Source: Smallanthus sonchifolius
Taxonomy: Eukaryota; Streptophyta; Magnoliopsida; Asterales; Asteraceae
Reading direction: 5' to 3'
Assembly (NCBI GenBank): GCA_023525975.1
Contig: JAKNSE010000037.1
Span: 3,516,501 to 3,580,500, forward strand
Length of the DNA stretch: 64,000 nt
Made by a program: the position numbers and the translations under genes. The notes beneath the pieces are model-generated. The model worked only from the letters and a program-made list of their open reading frames with translations, was not told where the DNA came from and made no database searches. Shown in pieces: positions 1-10,920 of this stretch. The stretch's first letter is position 1. Each line of letters starts with the position of its first letter.

Positions 1-193
1 CAGATCCTCCCACGTGGTAATGGAATCCTGGGGTAGGATATCCAACCAAGTGGCAGAGCGACCAGAGAGAGTGAATGGGAAAAGACGCAACAGGATGGCG
101 TCATCAGTAGCACCAGTAATGCGAAAGGTATTGCAAATACGCGCAAAGAGGGACAGATGTCGTGGTGCATCCTTGTCCTCGAGTCCGTGGAAC
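1..193 (-). pseudogene. Athila-type gag, second fragment (interrupted by Copia-A, runs off the window)
   Basis: Read on the minus strand this stretch is open and gives a Ty3/gypsy gag core with phrases typical of Athila-lineage capsid proteins: a DAPRHLSLFARICNTF segment, then DDAILLRLFPFTLSGR and a TW..LP motif. Gag would form the cytoplasmic virus-like particle. It continues the fragment at 10616-10920: the two pieces stay in the same frame once Copia-A and one copy of the GGAAC duplication are discounted. The protein runs past position 1, so protease and polymerase are not visible. The small plus-strand ORF here is a shadow. Family-level call is secure; the Athila lineage is from remembered motifs. 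Confidence 0.85.
189..193. repeat. Target-site duplication of Copia-A (left copy, GGAAC)
   Basis: GGAAC directly precedes the TGTAGG terminus at 194 and recurs directly after the TCTACA terminus, at 10611-10615. Five bases is the usual copia duplication length. Confidence 0.93.
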
Positions 194-983
194 TGTAGGA
201 TCGGTAAATACAATATGGTTCTATTCTAGTTGAGATTGGCGGAAACAATCACAACTAAGCAATGTAAACAAGTAAACACAAGAAGTACCGATAAATGCAA
301 TTTGTATTAAGCTTCAATGGTTACAAGATTACAGAGAACACTCTAAGAAAAGCACACTTGTACAATGAAACGATACACTACTTATATAGTAACTTAGAAT
401 CAAGACAGACCCTTGATTCTAAGGATCAGATCGAACACAAGCCGTTGATCTTGTATACTAGAAGCTATACTACACGTTAAGACAACAAATACTACAATGG
501 TTAACTTTACTCAAACGTCTTCTTAGGCATCATTGCTTGGATACTTGGAAGAAGAGCGTTGTTGTCTTTTATTTTCTGCACCAGTAACATTCTTTCTGCA
601 TGGGATGTGTCAGAGTTGCAGCAGAAAGTTGTTAGTGATAAAGTTGATGCTTTTGCTATGCCAATCAGTAGCAACGTTTGATCTTCAGTAGATATGGCTA
701 TCCGTAGCAAAGTTGGTGATCCGCATCAAGACACAACTATCCAAAGCTGCTGATGATTTGCCTATCAGCAGTATCAAGTGTTTGATGCTGCTGAGAAGCC
801 TATCCGCAGCAACTCTGGTCTTCAGTAGATAAGGCTGTCCGCACAGAGTTGTTCATCAGCAGGAGAACAACTATCCGCAGAAAACAAGCTTATCCGCAGC
901 AGCTTATTGGTCAGCAGCAAAACTGTGGAGTCCGCAGCAATTGTACTTAGAGAATTTTGTAGCCATCAGTCTTTATATCTACA
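194..983 (-). repeat. Copia-A 3' LTR
   Basis: Begins TGTAGGATCGG and ends ATATCTACA on the plus strand; matches 9820-10610 almost throughout. On the element's own strand it holds, in order, a repeat-rich U3 (about 960-620, many copies of an ATCCGCAGCA-like motif), a TATA box (ACTATATAAG, about 381-390), then R and U5. The small ORFs at 295-480 and 507-710 and their copies at 9921-10106 and 10133-10336 are chance frames in the LTR. Confidence 0.95.
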
Positions 984-994
984 AACTCCCCCTA
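984..994 (-). other. Copia-A polypurine tract
   Basis: The plus strand reads AACTCCCCCTA directly after the 3' LTR edge; on the element strand this is a purine run (GGGGGAG) abutting the LTR, the normal primer for plus-strand DNA synthesis. Confidence 0.85.
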
Positions 995-1016
995 GACTGA
1001 TGCTACCAAAAATCTC

Positions 1017-2304
1017 TTACTGCTTTTGTTGCTGAAACTTTTGCATGTTGGCAACTATCCTTGCAAACTTATAGCCTCTAGGGTCCTTGCTGGGATTGTC
1101 AAGAGGAAGCTCAGACAGAGACTTGATGTCCTTGCTTGGCATCTTAAAAATGGCCTTGCTAGAACATCTCATCTTTTGACCTCTTATAGCGGTTATAGTG
1201 AATTCATCCTTAGCAGCATTGTAGGACCAACTAGTGAATGGAAAGTGGGATTGGAGAGGTTTAGCATCAAAGATTACATCTTTGCTAGGATTGAAGTGAT
1301 GTTTGATCACTAGCAACAGATGCCTCCCACCTTCATTCTCAGGCTCATGAGCTTCACCCAGCTTCATCATTCTTCTAAGATCAGAATCTGGGAGCTGCAT
1401 TACCTCATCAACAGATTTGTAGATTGATCTTTTTACCTCTGCCCTTCCCCTGAAAACCTCAAACCATTGATCTTAATTGCTGTAGAACCAGATAACAATT
1501 TCTTTTGAATCTTCTGGTGTGGTAGTAGGTTTGGTTTTCTTCTTAGGAGGCTGTTGATGAGGAGGAGCTGGGTGTTAGGATTTGGACTCTTTGGGTGGAG
1601 AGGAGGGAGGTCTAGGAGGGAGAGTGGAAGGTTGTTGGATAGAGGAAGGAGTGGATGATAGAGTAGGATTGGGTTTCTTTTGTTTTCTTTCATTTGTTTG
1701 AGTGTTTACCCTTTTCTTTGAGTCTATCTTCCCCAATCTTTTTTCCTCTTCCTTCTTGAATTTGACATATAAGGCTTGCAGGTTCATGAAGCTCATGGGA
1801 CCTAGCCTCTTTCCACTTTCTCCTCTAGCCTTTAGGAAGTCCATCATGACCTTCCTTTCTTCATGGGTCCTAATGTTAAAAGCAATGGTCTTCTTGGTTT
1901 TCTGTTTGGCTTTTTCTTTTTCTTCAGCCCTTTTTCTTATTTGCCAGTTGACCTTGCTGACCCATGAAAGCTCTGTAGATTTCTTTATTTGATAATTTCT
2001 CAAGGTAGTTTGCATCCTCACCTTGAGAAATCAGAGCTTCTATCCACTCCTCTCTCATTTCTTTGGCTAGTTCAGAGTCAGTTATCCTGAACTTAGCCTC
2101 TTCTTTTCTTTTCTTTTCTCTTTCTTCTTCTTCTTTATTGAGTTGTTCCTGCAGCTGAAGAGCTAGAGCTTCATCTTCCTGTAATTGTGTAGCTGTAGGA
2201 ACTTTAACTTTCAGAGCATCCAGTTGCCTAGCATGCAATTGGATCTGTTGTTCCCTGAGGAGAATGACAGCTTTTCTTTCTTGAATCTTTCTAAACTCTG
2301 CCAT
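1017..2304 (-). pseudogene. Copia-A extra ORF, C-terminal third
   Basis: End of the long extra reading frame. It holds a highly charged, Glu/Lys/Gln-rich stretch (about 2300-2090) likely to be coiled coil, with ALALQLQEQLNKEEEERE as its core. Then come a basic segment with a FLKARGESGKRLG motif, a Pro/Ser-rich linker (about 1690-1575) and a terminal folded-looking domain (1400-1017). One frameshift lies near 1950, where two frames overlap; stops lie near 1575 and 1470. No enzyme motif is visible. It is not gag, pol or a recognisable retroviral envelope. Function unknown. Confidence 0.6.
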
Positions 2305-2373
2305 CTCCTCTTCTTCTCTTTCCCTTCTTCTCTTCTCTTTTTCTCTTTTCTCTTTCTTTAGTCTTTCTTCTTC

Positions 2374-3087
2374 TTATTTTGTCATGATGCCCTTCCCCTT
2401 GTCTTTGTTGGATGCCTCTGCTTCAGCCTCATGGATCACAACAGCAGATGTAAGAGATGCTGTTGGGATCTTAGCTTCAGCTTCATTGGCAAGTTGAGGA
2501 ATAGACACAGAGGAAGGGACTGTTTCACTCTCTTCCTTTTCCCATTCACTCCCATGTATAGCTTTGAAAGCTTCTTTGACATTCTGAGTAGCCACTACTG
2601 CTGCACTCAGTATGACAGTTGGTGAGGAGGAAAGGGATAGATCTGAGTCAGAGTCATCCATTGCAAGCCATCCCTCCTTTTCAAGATAAGCTTTGATAAT
2701 TTTGATCAATGCTTGACTTTCTAAGGAGTTGATGTTGCAGATGTGTGTTCTGAGCTCAAAGACCTTATGTAGGAAGTCTGGATTGAGGAGCAGGATCTCT
2801 TGAATGTTGTTGATTTTGAAAGATGATCCATCACATAAGAAGAACTGAAAACCAGAGGACCCAGTGCTTGACCATCCTTGCACTTCCAGGCCCCTGACCA
2901 TTTCATTGTAGAAGAATCTTCTCCAACATAGAACTTGTTCTTCTGTTAGATCACTGCTCCTTTTCAAGTCAAATCTTGGAGCTAGTCTTTGTTCTGATGT
3001 TCTTGAAGACTCTGCATGGTGTTTAGGATAGGCCACCCAGTTTGCTTCCTCTAGAAACCATTCAAACCAGGGCAGATTATCCTCCAT
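2374..3087 (-). pseudogene. Copia-A extra ORF, central domain
   Basis: An open stretch of 237 codons in the same frame as the pieces on either side (48 codons to the upstream piece, 23 to the downstream one), so the gaps are single stops and not real gene ends. It starts with an aromatic-rich segment (NLPWFEWFLEEANWVAYP), continues through a leucine-rich helical part, and ends with an acidic Ser-rich tail and a lysine-rich KDKGKG. No signal peptide or membrane span. I do not recognise the domain. Confidence 0.6.
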
Positions 3088-3231
3088 AAAGACATAGAAC
3101 CTGTTGATTGCAAGTTCTACTGAGAGATCTGTGGAAGTATTGATGCATCTTGATAGGTACAGTTCAAGAACCTGAAGTGGATTCAGTGTATTCCAATTCA
3201 GCTCTTCTATTCCACCAAACTCCCATCCAAT

Positions 3232-4224
3232 CTAGAATCTCTCAGATAGACCATCATACCCCCAAGCTAGAATGGAGTCAAATTCTAGCTTATTTGCAGT
3301 CGGTGTGAATTGAGGGGCAATGGTCTGTCTTGATATGTTTGCAGCAGCAGAAAGTATGCTGAATGACAAAGGTGTGTCTTCATTTTGACTTTCATTCTTT
3401 AACACCTCATCAACAGCTCGGACAACTAACTTCCAATCCTCAGTGATATCTTCCTCTTCATCTACTGAGTCTGGCAAGTCATGGATTTGAACAAAAGCAG
3501 GTTTGAAGATAGTACTTTGAAAAGCAGCCTGCTCTTGTATCCATTCATCGAGGCTGTCAACATCATCTTCCGTAGTAACTATCTCCCCCTTTTTGTTTGC
3601 ATCAGTGCATAGAGTTTCATCTGTTTGAGTGCCCACTGATACAAGGGAGGGAGTAGTCACTGGAGGGCATTGATGGGCTTCATGCATAGGGACTTGGTGC
3701 CATAGTTTGGACACTTCAGCCTCTAGCATTGCCACCCTGGTTGTCAGTTCCAAATTTTAAAGTTTCAGTCTGTCCTCATCCAAAGTTGTGGAATCCTTGG
3801 AACTAGATGGGGCCTTAGGCCTAGCCTCTGCATCCCCATCACCATGGTTTTCTTAGCACCTGGGATTCCTCTCAGTGAAGAGTGTTTCAAGATAAACATC
3901 CTCACTGTGAGTTGCCGTGGTTAGGGTCTTAGTGATGTTATCACTGTCCTCCTGGTCAAATGATATACCAGGAGTAGTGATAGCCCTTTCCACATTCACT
4001 CTATCATCACTCCCAGAGTGGACCTTCTTAGGTGATGAACTTAGGCTGGGTACATTAGCAGTCAAGTCAATCAATACCTCCGAAATAGTGGTAGTTGGAG
4101 AAGGTATATGATCTTGACTAGGTGCCTCTGCATTTAAGTTCAGAGAATAAAAATAATGACATGGCTCATCAGGTTGTTCTATGGATCCGGGATGTGATCC
4201 TGATCCTAATAGAGAAACTTCCAA
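3232..4224 (-). pseudogene. Copia-A extra ORF, acidic linker and coiled coil
   Basis: Two open pieces in one frame (4224-3853 and 3753-3232) separated by 33 codons with stops. The first is Ser/Thr/Pro/Asp-rich and looks disordered. The second begins with a heptad-like MELTTRVAMLEAEVSKL, a probable short coiled coil, followed by an acidic region. It overlaps the preceding piece (4206-4460) in another frame, which places a frameshift near 4215. No catalytic motif seen. Confidence 0.55.
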
Positions 4225-5339
4225 GGAAGTCTCTCTAATGGTTTGGCTATCCCTTTTGATATTCTCATCAGAATGTTGGGATTCTGAATGAGGGCTTTTA
4301 GGTTGGGATTGGGCTTGTGAGACAAGAATAGAAGGAGTCTTCTTGCTCTTTTTCTGGTATATTTTGCCTCAACTGAGGCCCTGTGTTCCAGTCGGGCAGT
4401 GATAACATCTAAAACATGTGTAAGTAGTTGGTGTGCCAGTGCATACTTAATAGAATGCAAAGGGGTTCGAACAGTGGAAGCAGTTTGTTATTCAGGTTTT
4501 GAAGGGGAGGGTGTGGGATCAGTATCAGCTGGGATTGCTGAACTGCAACCCTGGGTACTTTGTATGTTCATCGTTGTTGATAAAAATGAAACATTGACCC
4601 CTGAGAACTTTTTGGAAACAGTTCTCATGCTTTGAAAAATATTATTTTTATGTCCCAACATAAGATAGATTCTTGCATGTTTTGAAAGATCTTTTAGTTC
4701 ATTGTTAAAAACTTCCTGCAAGAATCTTGGGTACATATAGAATGCCTACTTTGCACCTTCTTGAAGGTTATATCTCAAACCTTCAAAGATGAGATGTGCA
4801 AAGTTAAAACCTTGGCCAGTGACCATACCGTGAACAGCAGATGCGAGGGCAGAGCTCAATTGATGCCATCCACTTCTCTTCTGGGATATGCATTGTAGAA
4901 GAGTGTGGGATAGAAACTTCCATGGAGGGCCCATCAGTGCCTTTTCAATGGTATATTCGTTCTGATTTCCAGTGTAACCTATAGATACAAAGGTCCTCAT
5001 ATACTCTTCCTTGGAGTATGAAATGGCAGCCCCCTCGTCCTGAAGCTTGAGATGTTTTCTGAGAGTAGCTTTAGTGACGATGATGTCTTTGCCGTCTACC
5101 TTAGCTTGGATTTGGGGAATCCCCTGTTCGGTAGAGTAGATGGCGGTGCTCCAAAAGTCCTCCATATGAGGGATGTATATGGTAGGGTTGACGGTTAGTG
5201 CATAGTATATCTTTGATCGATAGAGAAAATCGATCATATCATTGAACCCTTCGGACTTCTTGCCTTTGACTAGGTATGCAGTGAAATTGTGGTAGGGTGA
5301 GAACTTGTCATCGGGTTGGTTTATATCGACCTCTTCCAT
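4206..5339 (-). pseudogene. Copia-A extra ORF, N-terminal domain
   Basis: ATG at 5339, about 500 bp after the pol stop. The first 197 codons are clean and form a compact-looking domain containing FWSTAIYSTEQGIPQIQAKV, a DGKDIIVTKATLRKHLKL segment and GWHQLSSALASAVHGMVTGQ, then FNFAHLIFEGLRYNL. From memory, the same arrangement follows or is fused to copia polyproteins in Asteraceae genomes, where automatic pipelines give unrelated names; I could not check this. A stop at 4746 is followed by the same frame to 4488 and then 4460-4206. It is coded in the element's own sense and has no membrane span, so a retroviral envelope role is not supported. Confidence 0.65.
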
Positions 5340-5843
5340 TGTTGTTGGGTTTGGAGGGAAGGAGGAAGTTTTTGAAAGGTGGTTAAGTATGGAAGGCTTT
5401 GAATACTATGAATGCTTGAGAGAAAAGGGTGAGAGTTAGGTTGGAATTGAATGTGAAGAGGTTAAGGAGAAATTTGATTTGTGTTATAATGGTAGAGGAG
5501 GGAAAAAGCTAAGTTACTTGTACAGTACAACCTTATTCACTTTTCACTGTTATAGCTGTAATACACTATAGCAGTCATGGTAAAGACTGAAAGTACTTTT
5601 TACAGCAGGTAAAAGTTAATTTGGACTTATTTGTACCCATCAGCAGCAAACTTTGTTGTTGCGGATGGTTAAGCCTATCCGCTGCAAACTTGGTCGCTGC
5701 GGATAGTTAAGTCAGTCAGCAGCAAACTCAATTGCTGCTAATCGATGCAATGGTCCACATCAAAAATGTTGCTGCTGACTTATAACTTTTATTTACAACA
5801 AAAGACAAACACATTTATAAAACAATTTTTTTAGAGACGGATT
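5340..5843 (-). promoter_or_regulatory. Spacer between pol and extra ORF, with U3-like repeats
   Basis: About 500 bp without a reading frame. At 5640-5770 it carries copies of the same GCGGAT / ATCCGC and CAGCAGCAAAC motifs that crowd the Copia-A U3, some arranged as inverted pairs (GCGGATGG then CCTATCCGC). Since it sits directly upstream of the extra ORF on the element strand, it could be an internal promoter or an RNA structure for that ORF. No strong TATA box is visible in the spacer. Confidence 0.5.
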
Positions 5844-7377
5844 TTAGTCAAAGTTCATTATACCAATGGATTCAACTAAATATCTAAATCTATCTTCATC
5901 AAAAGGTTTTGTAAACAAATCAGCATATTGCTCATTGGTATGAACTTTGGTTAAAATAATTCTCTTTTTCTCAGCTTGATCTCTTATGAAATGATACCTG
6001 ATGTCAATGTGCTTTGTCTTGGAGTGCTGCACCGGATTGTTTGTGATTGATATAGCACTCATGTTGTCAATGTGAATGGGAGTGGCCATGAAAGTCATTT
6101 CATAATCCAGCATTTGGTTTTGTATCCAGATGACTTGTGCACATCAACTTGAAGCTGCAATGTATTTTGCTTCTGCTGTAGAAGTTGATACACAGGTTTG
6201 CTTCTTGCACTGCCATGAAATCAGTCTTCCTCCCAGAAATTGACATCTCCCTGACGTGGACTTTTTGTCCAAGTTGCATCCCCCATAGTCACTATCAGTG
6301 TATGCATACAGGTTGAACTTATCATTTTTAGAATACCATAGCCCAAGTCTTGGGGCTCCTTTTAGATATCTAAAAATTCTCTTGACAGCTTGAAGATGTG
6401 TATTCTTTGGAGCTGCTTGGAATCTTGCACAGAGGCATACTGCAAACATGATATCTAGCCTTGAGGCAGTGAGATACATGAGTGACCCTATCATTGCACG
6501 GTATTGATGTTAATCAGTGTCTTGACCATCTTTGTCTAGAGTCAGTTGATGGTGCATTTGCATAGGAGTTCTTGCAGCAGTGCAGTCAGCCATCTTGAAT
6601 CTTTTCAAAATGCTCTTGGCATATTTGGATTGGCTGATAAAGATTCCGTTTGGAACTTGTTTGACTTGAAGACCCAGAAAGAAATTTAGTTCACCCATTG
6701 AACTCATTTCAAACTTTGAGTGCATTAGGATCTCAAAGTCTTTACACAACTTCTTCCTTGTTGATCCAAAGATGATGTCATCAACATAGATTTGTACCAG
6801 TAGGATTTCTCCCCCTTCATCTTTGATAAACAAGGTCTGATCAATGGCACCTCTTCTGAAGTTGTTGCTTAGCAGATATCCAGACAGAGTTTCATACCAG
6901 GCTCTTGGAGCTTGATGTAAGCCATAGAGAGCTTTGTCTAGTTTGAACACTTTGTTAGGATGTGCAGGATCTATAAATCCTGGAGGCTGTTTGACATATA
7001 CTTCCTCACCAATCTTCCCATACAGAAAGGCACTCTCGACATCTATTTGATAAACCATGAAATTCTTGGATGCAACATAAGCCAGGAAGATTCTGATGGC
7101 CTCCAGCAGTTTGACTAATAGCATCTTGCTTGTTCCTGAATACCCATCTTGTGCCAATAGCAGTTTGACCAGGTGGAAGATCAACAAGTTTCCAGACATC
7201 CTGTCTCTTGAATTGCAGCAACTCTTCCTGCATTGCCTGATACCAAGAAGGGAGTAAATTCACAATTTGTAGCAAAGTGGTCTGATTCACCACAGATGAT
7301 GCAAGATTGTTGAGGTTTTGGCAGCTGCTTCCTTGGTGGGGATAGAGAGTTTCTGAAATGAGTTGCCTTGGCTTCAA
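5844..7377 (-). pseudogene. Copia-A reverse transcriptase and RNase H
   Basis: Copies element RNA into DNA in the particle. Visible on the minus strand: AMQEELLQFKRQDVWKLVDL at the RT start, VYQIDVESAFLYG, KALYGLHQAPRAWYE, then the catalytic IYVDDIIFGST, followed by LMYLTASRLDI and RNase H with YTDSDYGGC, STSTAEAKYIA and HSKTKHIDIRYH. Stops near 6510 and 6144 and a frame change near 7190 break it. A stretch of RT that normally holds RNKARLVAQG is missing between about 7120 and 7090. At about 7240 RT joins directly to gag, so protease and integrase are gone. Confidence 0.92.
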
Positions 7378-9705
7378 AGCTTCTTACCTTTTTGTTCTTG
7401 TTTGTCTTCTCAAAAGCATGTTGCTTGAGGTTTCTTTGTTGTTGAAGGTAGTAGAAGCAGGTGCTGGCAGTATGGTTATATTTGCCATAGACAAAGCATG
7501 ATTTTGCTAATTTGTCCCTTTGAAAGTACACATAATCTCTTTTCTTGAATAAGTCTTTGAATTTCCAGGGATGGGCTTTGTTGTGCTCAAAGGTGGCTTC
7601 CTCCAATGTCTTTTGAACGTATGGAGCTTTCTCTCTAGGTAGAATGATTTTGGGTTGAGGATTTGGGTTGGTTGACATTGAAGACTGTCCCTTTTCAACA
7701 GTTAGCTTTCTTCCTTCTAGAGGATAGCTGATTTTGATTTGTTTGGTGAGTTGAGATACTGGTACTGTTTTTGAAGGGATGAAAGGGCTTGGATTGTTGG
7801 TTTTAATAACTTCAACGGTAGGTGGTGATGGAGCTTCATTGGTTTCAGTGGAGTCTGAGCATGTGGACTCAGACTCGGATGAAGTGGTGCATTCTTGCAC
7901 AGGGGTTTCTTGGACAACAGGGTCAAGATTTCGGTTGGCCAGATCAAGGTTGGAAAGATTGAAACTTGGTTCATGAATGGCTACATAATCAGCAGGTGGA
8001 GGAACAACATTGTAGGGTTGTTCAGCTTGAAATCCAAGACCAGCAGTTACCTTTTCATGAATTTGAGCATCCAAAAGTCTTTGCAGCTTTTTGGATGCAA
8101 ACTCATACTTTTCCACATGGACCTTTTGGTCTGCTAATTCGGCCCTTGTAGCTTTTAACTTAACCAGAAGATCATTAATCTGAGTTTCAAGGTTTGTTAG
8201 TTCATGTTTTAATGATGAAATTTCTTTCTTTAAACAGTTAATCTTTTCTTTGTAACTATTTTCAACCTTTTTAAATTCAGATTTCATTTGGTGAAACTCT
8301 TCATTTTGATCTATGAGATTCTGGTTATGTTTCCTGTATCCAAGGACCTTATCAATACAAGCTTGAGTACAAAGAGTTTCATATACCTAAAGTGGTATCT
8401 CTGATGTGTCTGCCATGAGAGCTTGATTATTGGCAGGAAGATCCTCATACTGGAAGCTCCAGTCAAAGTCAGCAGTTCCAACAGCTACACAAGCTGTAGT
8501 TTGAGCAGGAGGAGTGGCCTGTTGCTGTTGTTGCTGTCTTGGCTGAGCTTGGTGAGCTTGTCTTGTCTGAGCTACAGCTGGGTTTGCCTTTGGTGCCTTG
8601 CATTCTCTAGCAAAATGACCAAGTTGGTTACAGTTGTAACATCTCAGTTTGCTTTTGTCCAATCCAACTCTGGTGTTGGAGTTGTTGCTTGGAATGGGTC
8701 TTCCTGTTCTAGAATAGAACCTTTTTGCTCTTAGAGAGAGCATGGCATAGGAGTGCTATATATCCATTTCTTCTAGATCATCTGGATGAAAACATTCCAG
8801 ATCTTCCTTGATAAAGGACATATTGCTTGAGTTTTCAGAGACAAAAGTAGCAAAGATTGATGTTTGAGGTGGGGCTTCAAGAAGAAATGGTGAGTTGTTT
8901 GATTGTGAGGTTGGAGTCTGGGGATGAGTGACAATGGGAGGGTAGTAGTTGATTGAACTAGGAGCTGAGTGGTCAGAGTGAAGTGCAGAGGAAGTGGTGG
9001 TGGATGATGAGGCTGTTGAGTAACTTGAGCTTCTCTCTTTGGCTTGAATCATTTCTAATTCATAGGTCTTCAGCATGCCAAACAGCTCAGTCATCTGTAG
9101 AGTCTTTAAATTTTCAGTTCTTCTGATTGACAATGTGTAAAGTGTCCAGCAGCTTGGTAGAGACCTGATGAAATTCTTGAGAATGTCTTCATTCTCCAGC
9201 TTCACTTTTGAGCACTGTATCTCTCCCACAAGGTAGGTGTACCTGTTGTACAACATAGTAAGAGACTCACCTTCCTTCCAGACAAAGTTCTCATATTGAT
9301 GCTTCAGAATGTCTCTTCTATTTTCTTTCACTTCTTCTGACCCAGCAAACATCTTCTCAAGAGCCTCCCATAGATCCTTGGCAGTCTTATATTCTCTAAA
9401 GTTGTGAAAGACTTCATTTGGCAAGCACATCTGAATGGCTCCCAAGTCTTTGAAGAGCCTTCCATCTTCTTGATGTCTTCATCTGAATACTTTGAGGGTT
9501 CTTTGGGGACTGATGGACCTCCGGAATCAGTAGAGGCCACCATGGGTACATATGGTCCATCTTTAATGGATCTCCACATCCCATACTCTTGATAGCAGAA
9601 GAAACTTTACATCCTGTTCTTCCACATATCATAGTCTTCTCTAAACACCAGTCTTGGCGGTCTATTGATGCCTCCAGTATCATCAAAACCATTGTTTTGT
9701 GCCAT
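7181..9705 (-). pseudogene. Copia-A gag (nucleocapsid with zinc knuckles)
   Basis: The likely start is the ATG at 9705 (MAQNNGFDDTGG). A capsid core of the UBN2/copia type follows (KDLWEALEKMFAGSEE; LKHQYENFVWKEGESLTMLY). A stop lies near 9605, a frameshift near 9450 and a stop at 8756. A CCHC knuckle, CYNCNQLGHFAREC, is near 8640. After a stop at 8387 comes a long coiled-coil segment (about 8290-8060) and two more knuckle-like motifs, one degraded (CFVYGKYNHTASTC) and one intact (CIICGESDHFATNC, about 7300). The frame then runs into RT sequence out of phase, marking an internal deletion. Packages element RNA when intact. Confidence 0.88.
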
Positions 9706-9805
9706 TTCTGGATTTGTGATATATGGTGTTTTAGCAAAGAGATGATGGTGAATAGAACCAGAGAGTGATTAAACAAATGTGAGTTTGTTTAATCTGAGAG
9801 CCAAA

Positions 9806-9818
9806 GCTCTGATACCAC
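9806..9818 (-). other. Copia-A primer binding site (initiator tRNA-Met)
   Basis: AGCTCTGATACCA on the plus strand, i.e. TGGTATCAGAGCT on the element strand, one base inside the 5' LTR edge at 9820. This is the standard plant Met-tRNA primer site. Confidence 0.93.
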
Positions 9819-9819
9819 T

Positions 9820-10610
9820 TGTAGGATCGGTAAATACAAGATGGTTCTATTCTAGTTGAGATTGGCGGAAACAATCATAACTAAGCAATGTAAACAAGTA
9901 AACACAAGAAGTACTGATAAATGCAATTTGTATTAAGTTTCAATGGTTACAAGATTACAGAGAACACTCTAAGAAAAGCACACTTGGACAATGAAACGAT
10001 ACACTACTTATATAGTAACTTAGAATCAAGACAGACCCTTGATTCTAAGGATCAGATCGAACACAAGCCATTGATCTTGTATACTAGAAGCTATACTACA
10101 CGTTAAGACAACAAATACTACAATGGTTAACTTTACTCAAACGTCTTCTTAGGCATCATTGCTTGGATACTTGGAAGGAGAGCGTTGTTGTCTTTTATTG
10201 TCTGCACCAGTAACATTCTTTCTGAATGGGATGTGTCAGAGTTGTAGCAGAAAGTTGTCAGTGATAAAGTTGATGCTTTTGCTATGCCAATCAGTAGCAA
10301 CGTTTGATCTTCAGTAGATATGGCTATCCGTAGCAAAGTTGGTGATCCGCATCAAGACACAACTATCCAAAGCTGTTGATGATTTGCCTATTAGCAGTAT
10401 CAAGTGTTTGATGCTGCTGAGAAGCCTATCCGCAGCAACTCTGGTCTTCAGCAGATAAGGCTATCCACATCAGAGTTGTTCATCAGCAGGAGAACAACTA
10501 TCCGCAACAAACAAGCTTATCCGCAACAGCTTGTTGGTCAGCAGCAAAACTGTGGAGTCCGCAGCAGTTGTACTCAGAGAATTTTGTAGCCATCAGTCTA
10601 TATATCTACA
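9820..10610 (-). repeat. Copia-A 5' LTR
   Basis: Pairs with 194-983; same TGTAGG...TCTACA termini and the same TATA box (about 10006-10015) with the ATCCGCAGCA-rich U3 at about 10240-10580. Followed directly by the GGAAC duplication. Most differences from the left LTR are C/T or G/A changes. Confidence 0.95.
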
Positions 10611-10615
10611 GGAAC
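10611..10615. repeat. Target-site duplication of Copia-A (right copy, GGAAC)
   Basis: Matches 189-193; see that entry. Confidence 0.93.
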
Positions 10616-10920
10616 CGAGTAGAGTTACTGATAGTGGTCATCACATGAGATGGTATCTGCCAGTTATTAGCATTAGGCATAGCATGACGAGTAATAGAGG
10701 ACTTAGCACTCGTGAAACCATCATATGCCCTCTGGTGAACCGTACGTCTAGCAGGGGGATTAGCGTCACCCATGTCAGCAATATGAATAGGAATACGTGC
10801 CTTTTTCTCAACTAGCTCACATAAACGCTCACGAAACTTCCGACTGCGCTCGTAAAGTTCCCGCCCTGGCTCTGAATAGGCTTCAAAGTCAGGTGATCCC
10901 TGCAAACGTGTACGTTGCAT
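10616..10920 (-). pseudogene. Athila-type gag, N-terminal fragment
   Basis: ATG at 10920 opens 100 codons reaching the Copia-A insertion. The start MQRTRLQGSPDFE and a basic, charged segment are followed by ANNWQIPSHVMTTI, the usual lead-in to an Athila capsid domain. The reading frame continues at 193 on the far side of Copia-A. No stop is present in either part, so the gag was apparently intact in this region when Copia-A landed in it. Confidence 0.82.

Larger units (their letters stand above)
194..10610 (-). mobile_element. Copia-A: complete-ended Ty1/copia retrotransposon with an extra ORF
   Basis: A 10.4 kb minus-strand element with LTRs of about 790 bp (194-983 and 9820-10610), TG...CA termini, a 5 bp duplication, a Met-tRNA primer site (9806-9818) and a purine tract (984-994). 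Order from right to left: 5' LTR, gag, deletion junction, RT and RNase H, a 500 bp spacer, a 4.3 kb extra reading frame, 3' LTR. By eye the two LTRs differ at roughly two dozen positions (about 3%), so it is a fairly young insertion that nevertheless holds many stops. Protease and integrase are missing, so it could move only with help. The extra 3' ORF and large size recall the SIRE/Maximus group (inference). Confidence 0.92.

Noticed and set aside
14..229. Plus-strand 71-codon frame
   Set aside because: Shadow of the minus-strand Athila gag, crossing the Copia-A LTR edge.
1017..5339. Retroviral-type envelope gene in Copia-A
   Set aside because: No signal peptide, no membrane span and no cleavage-site-like region; the content is coiled coil and acidic linkers.
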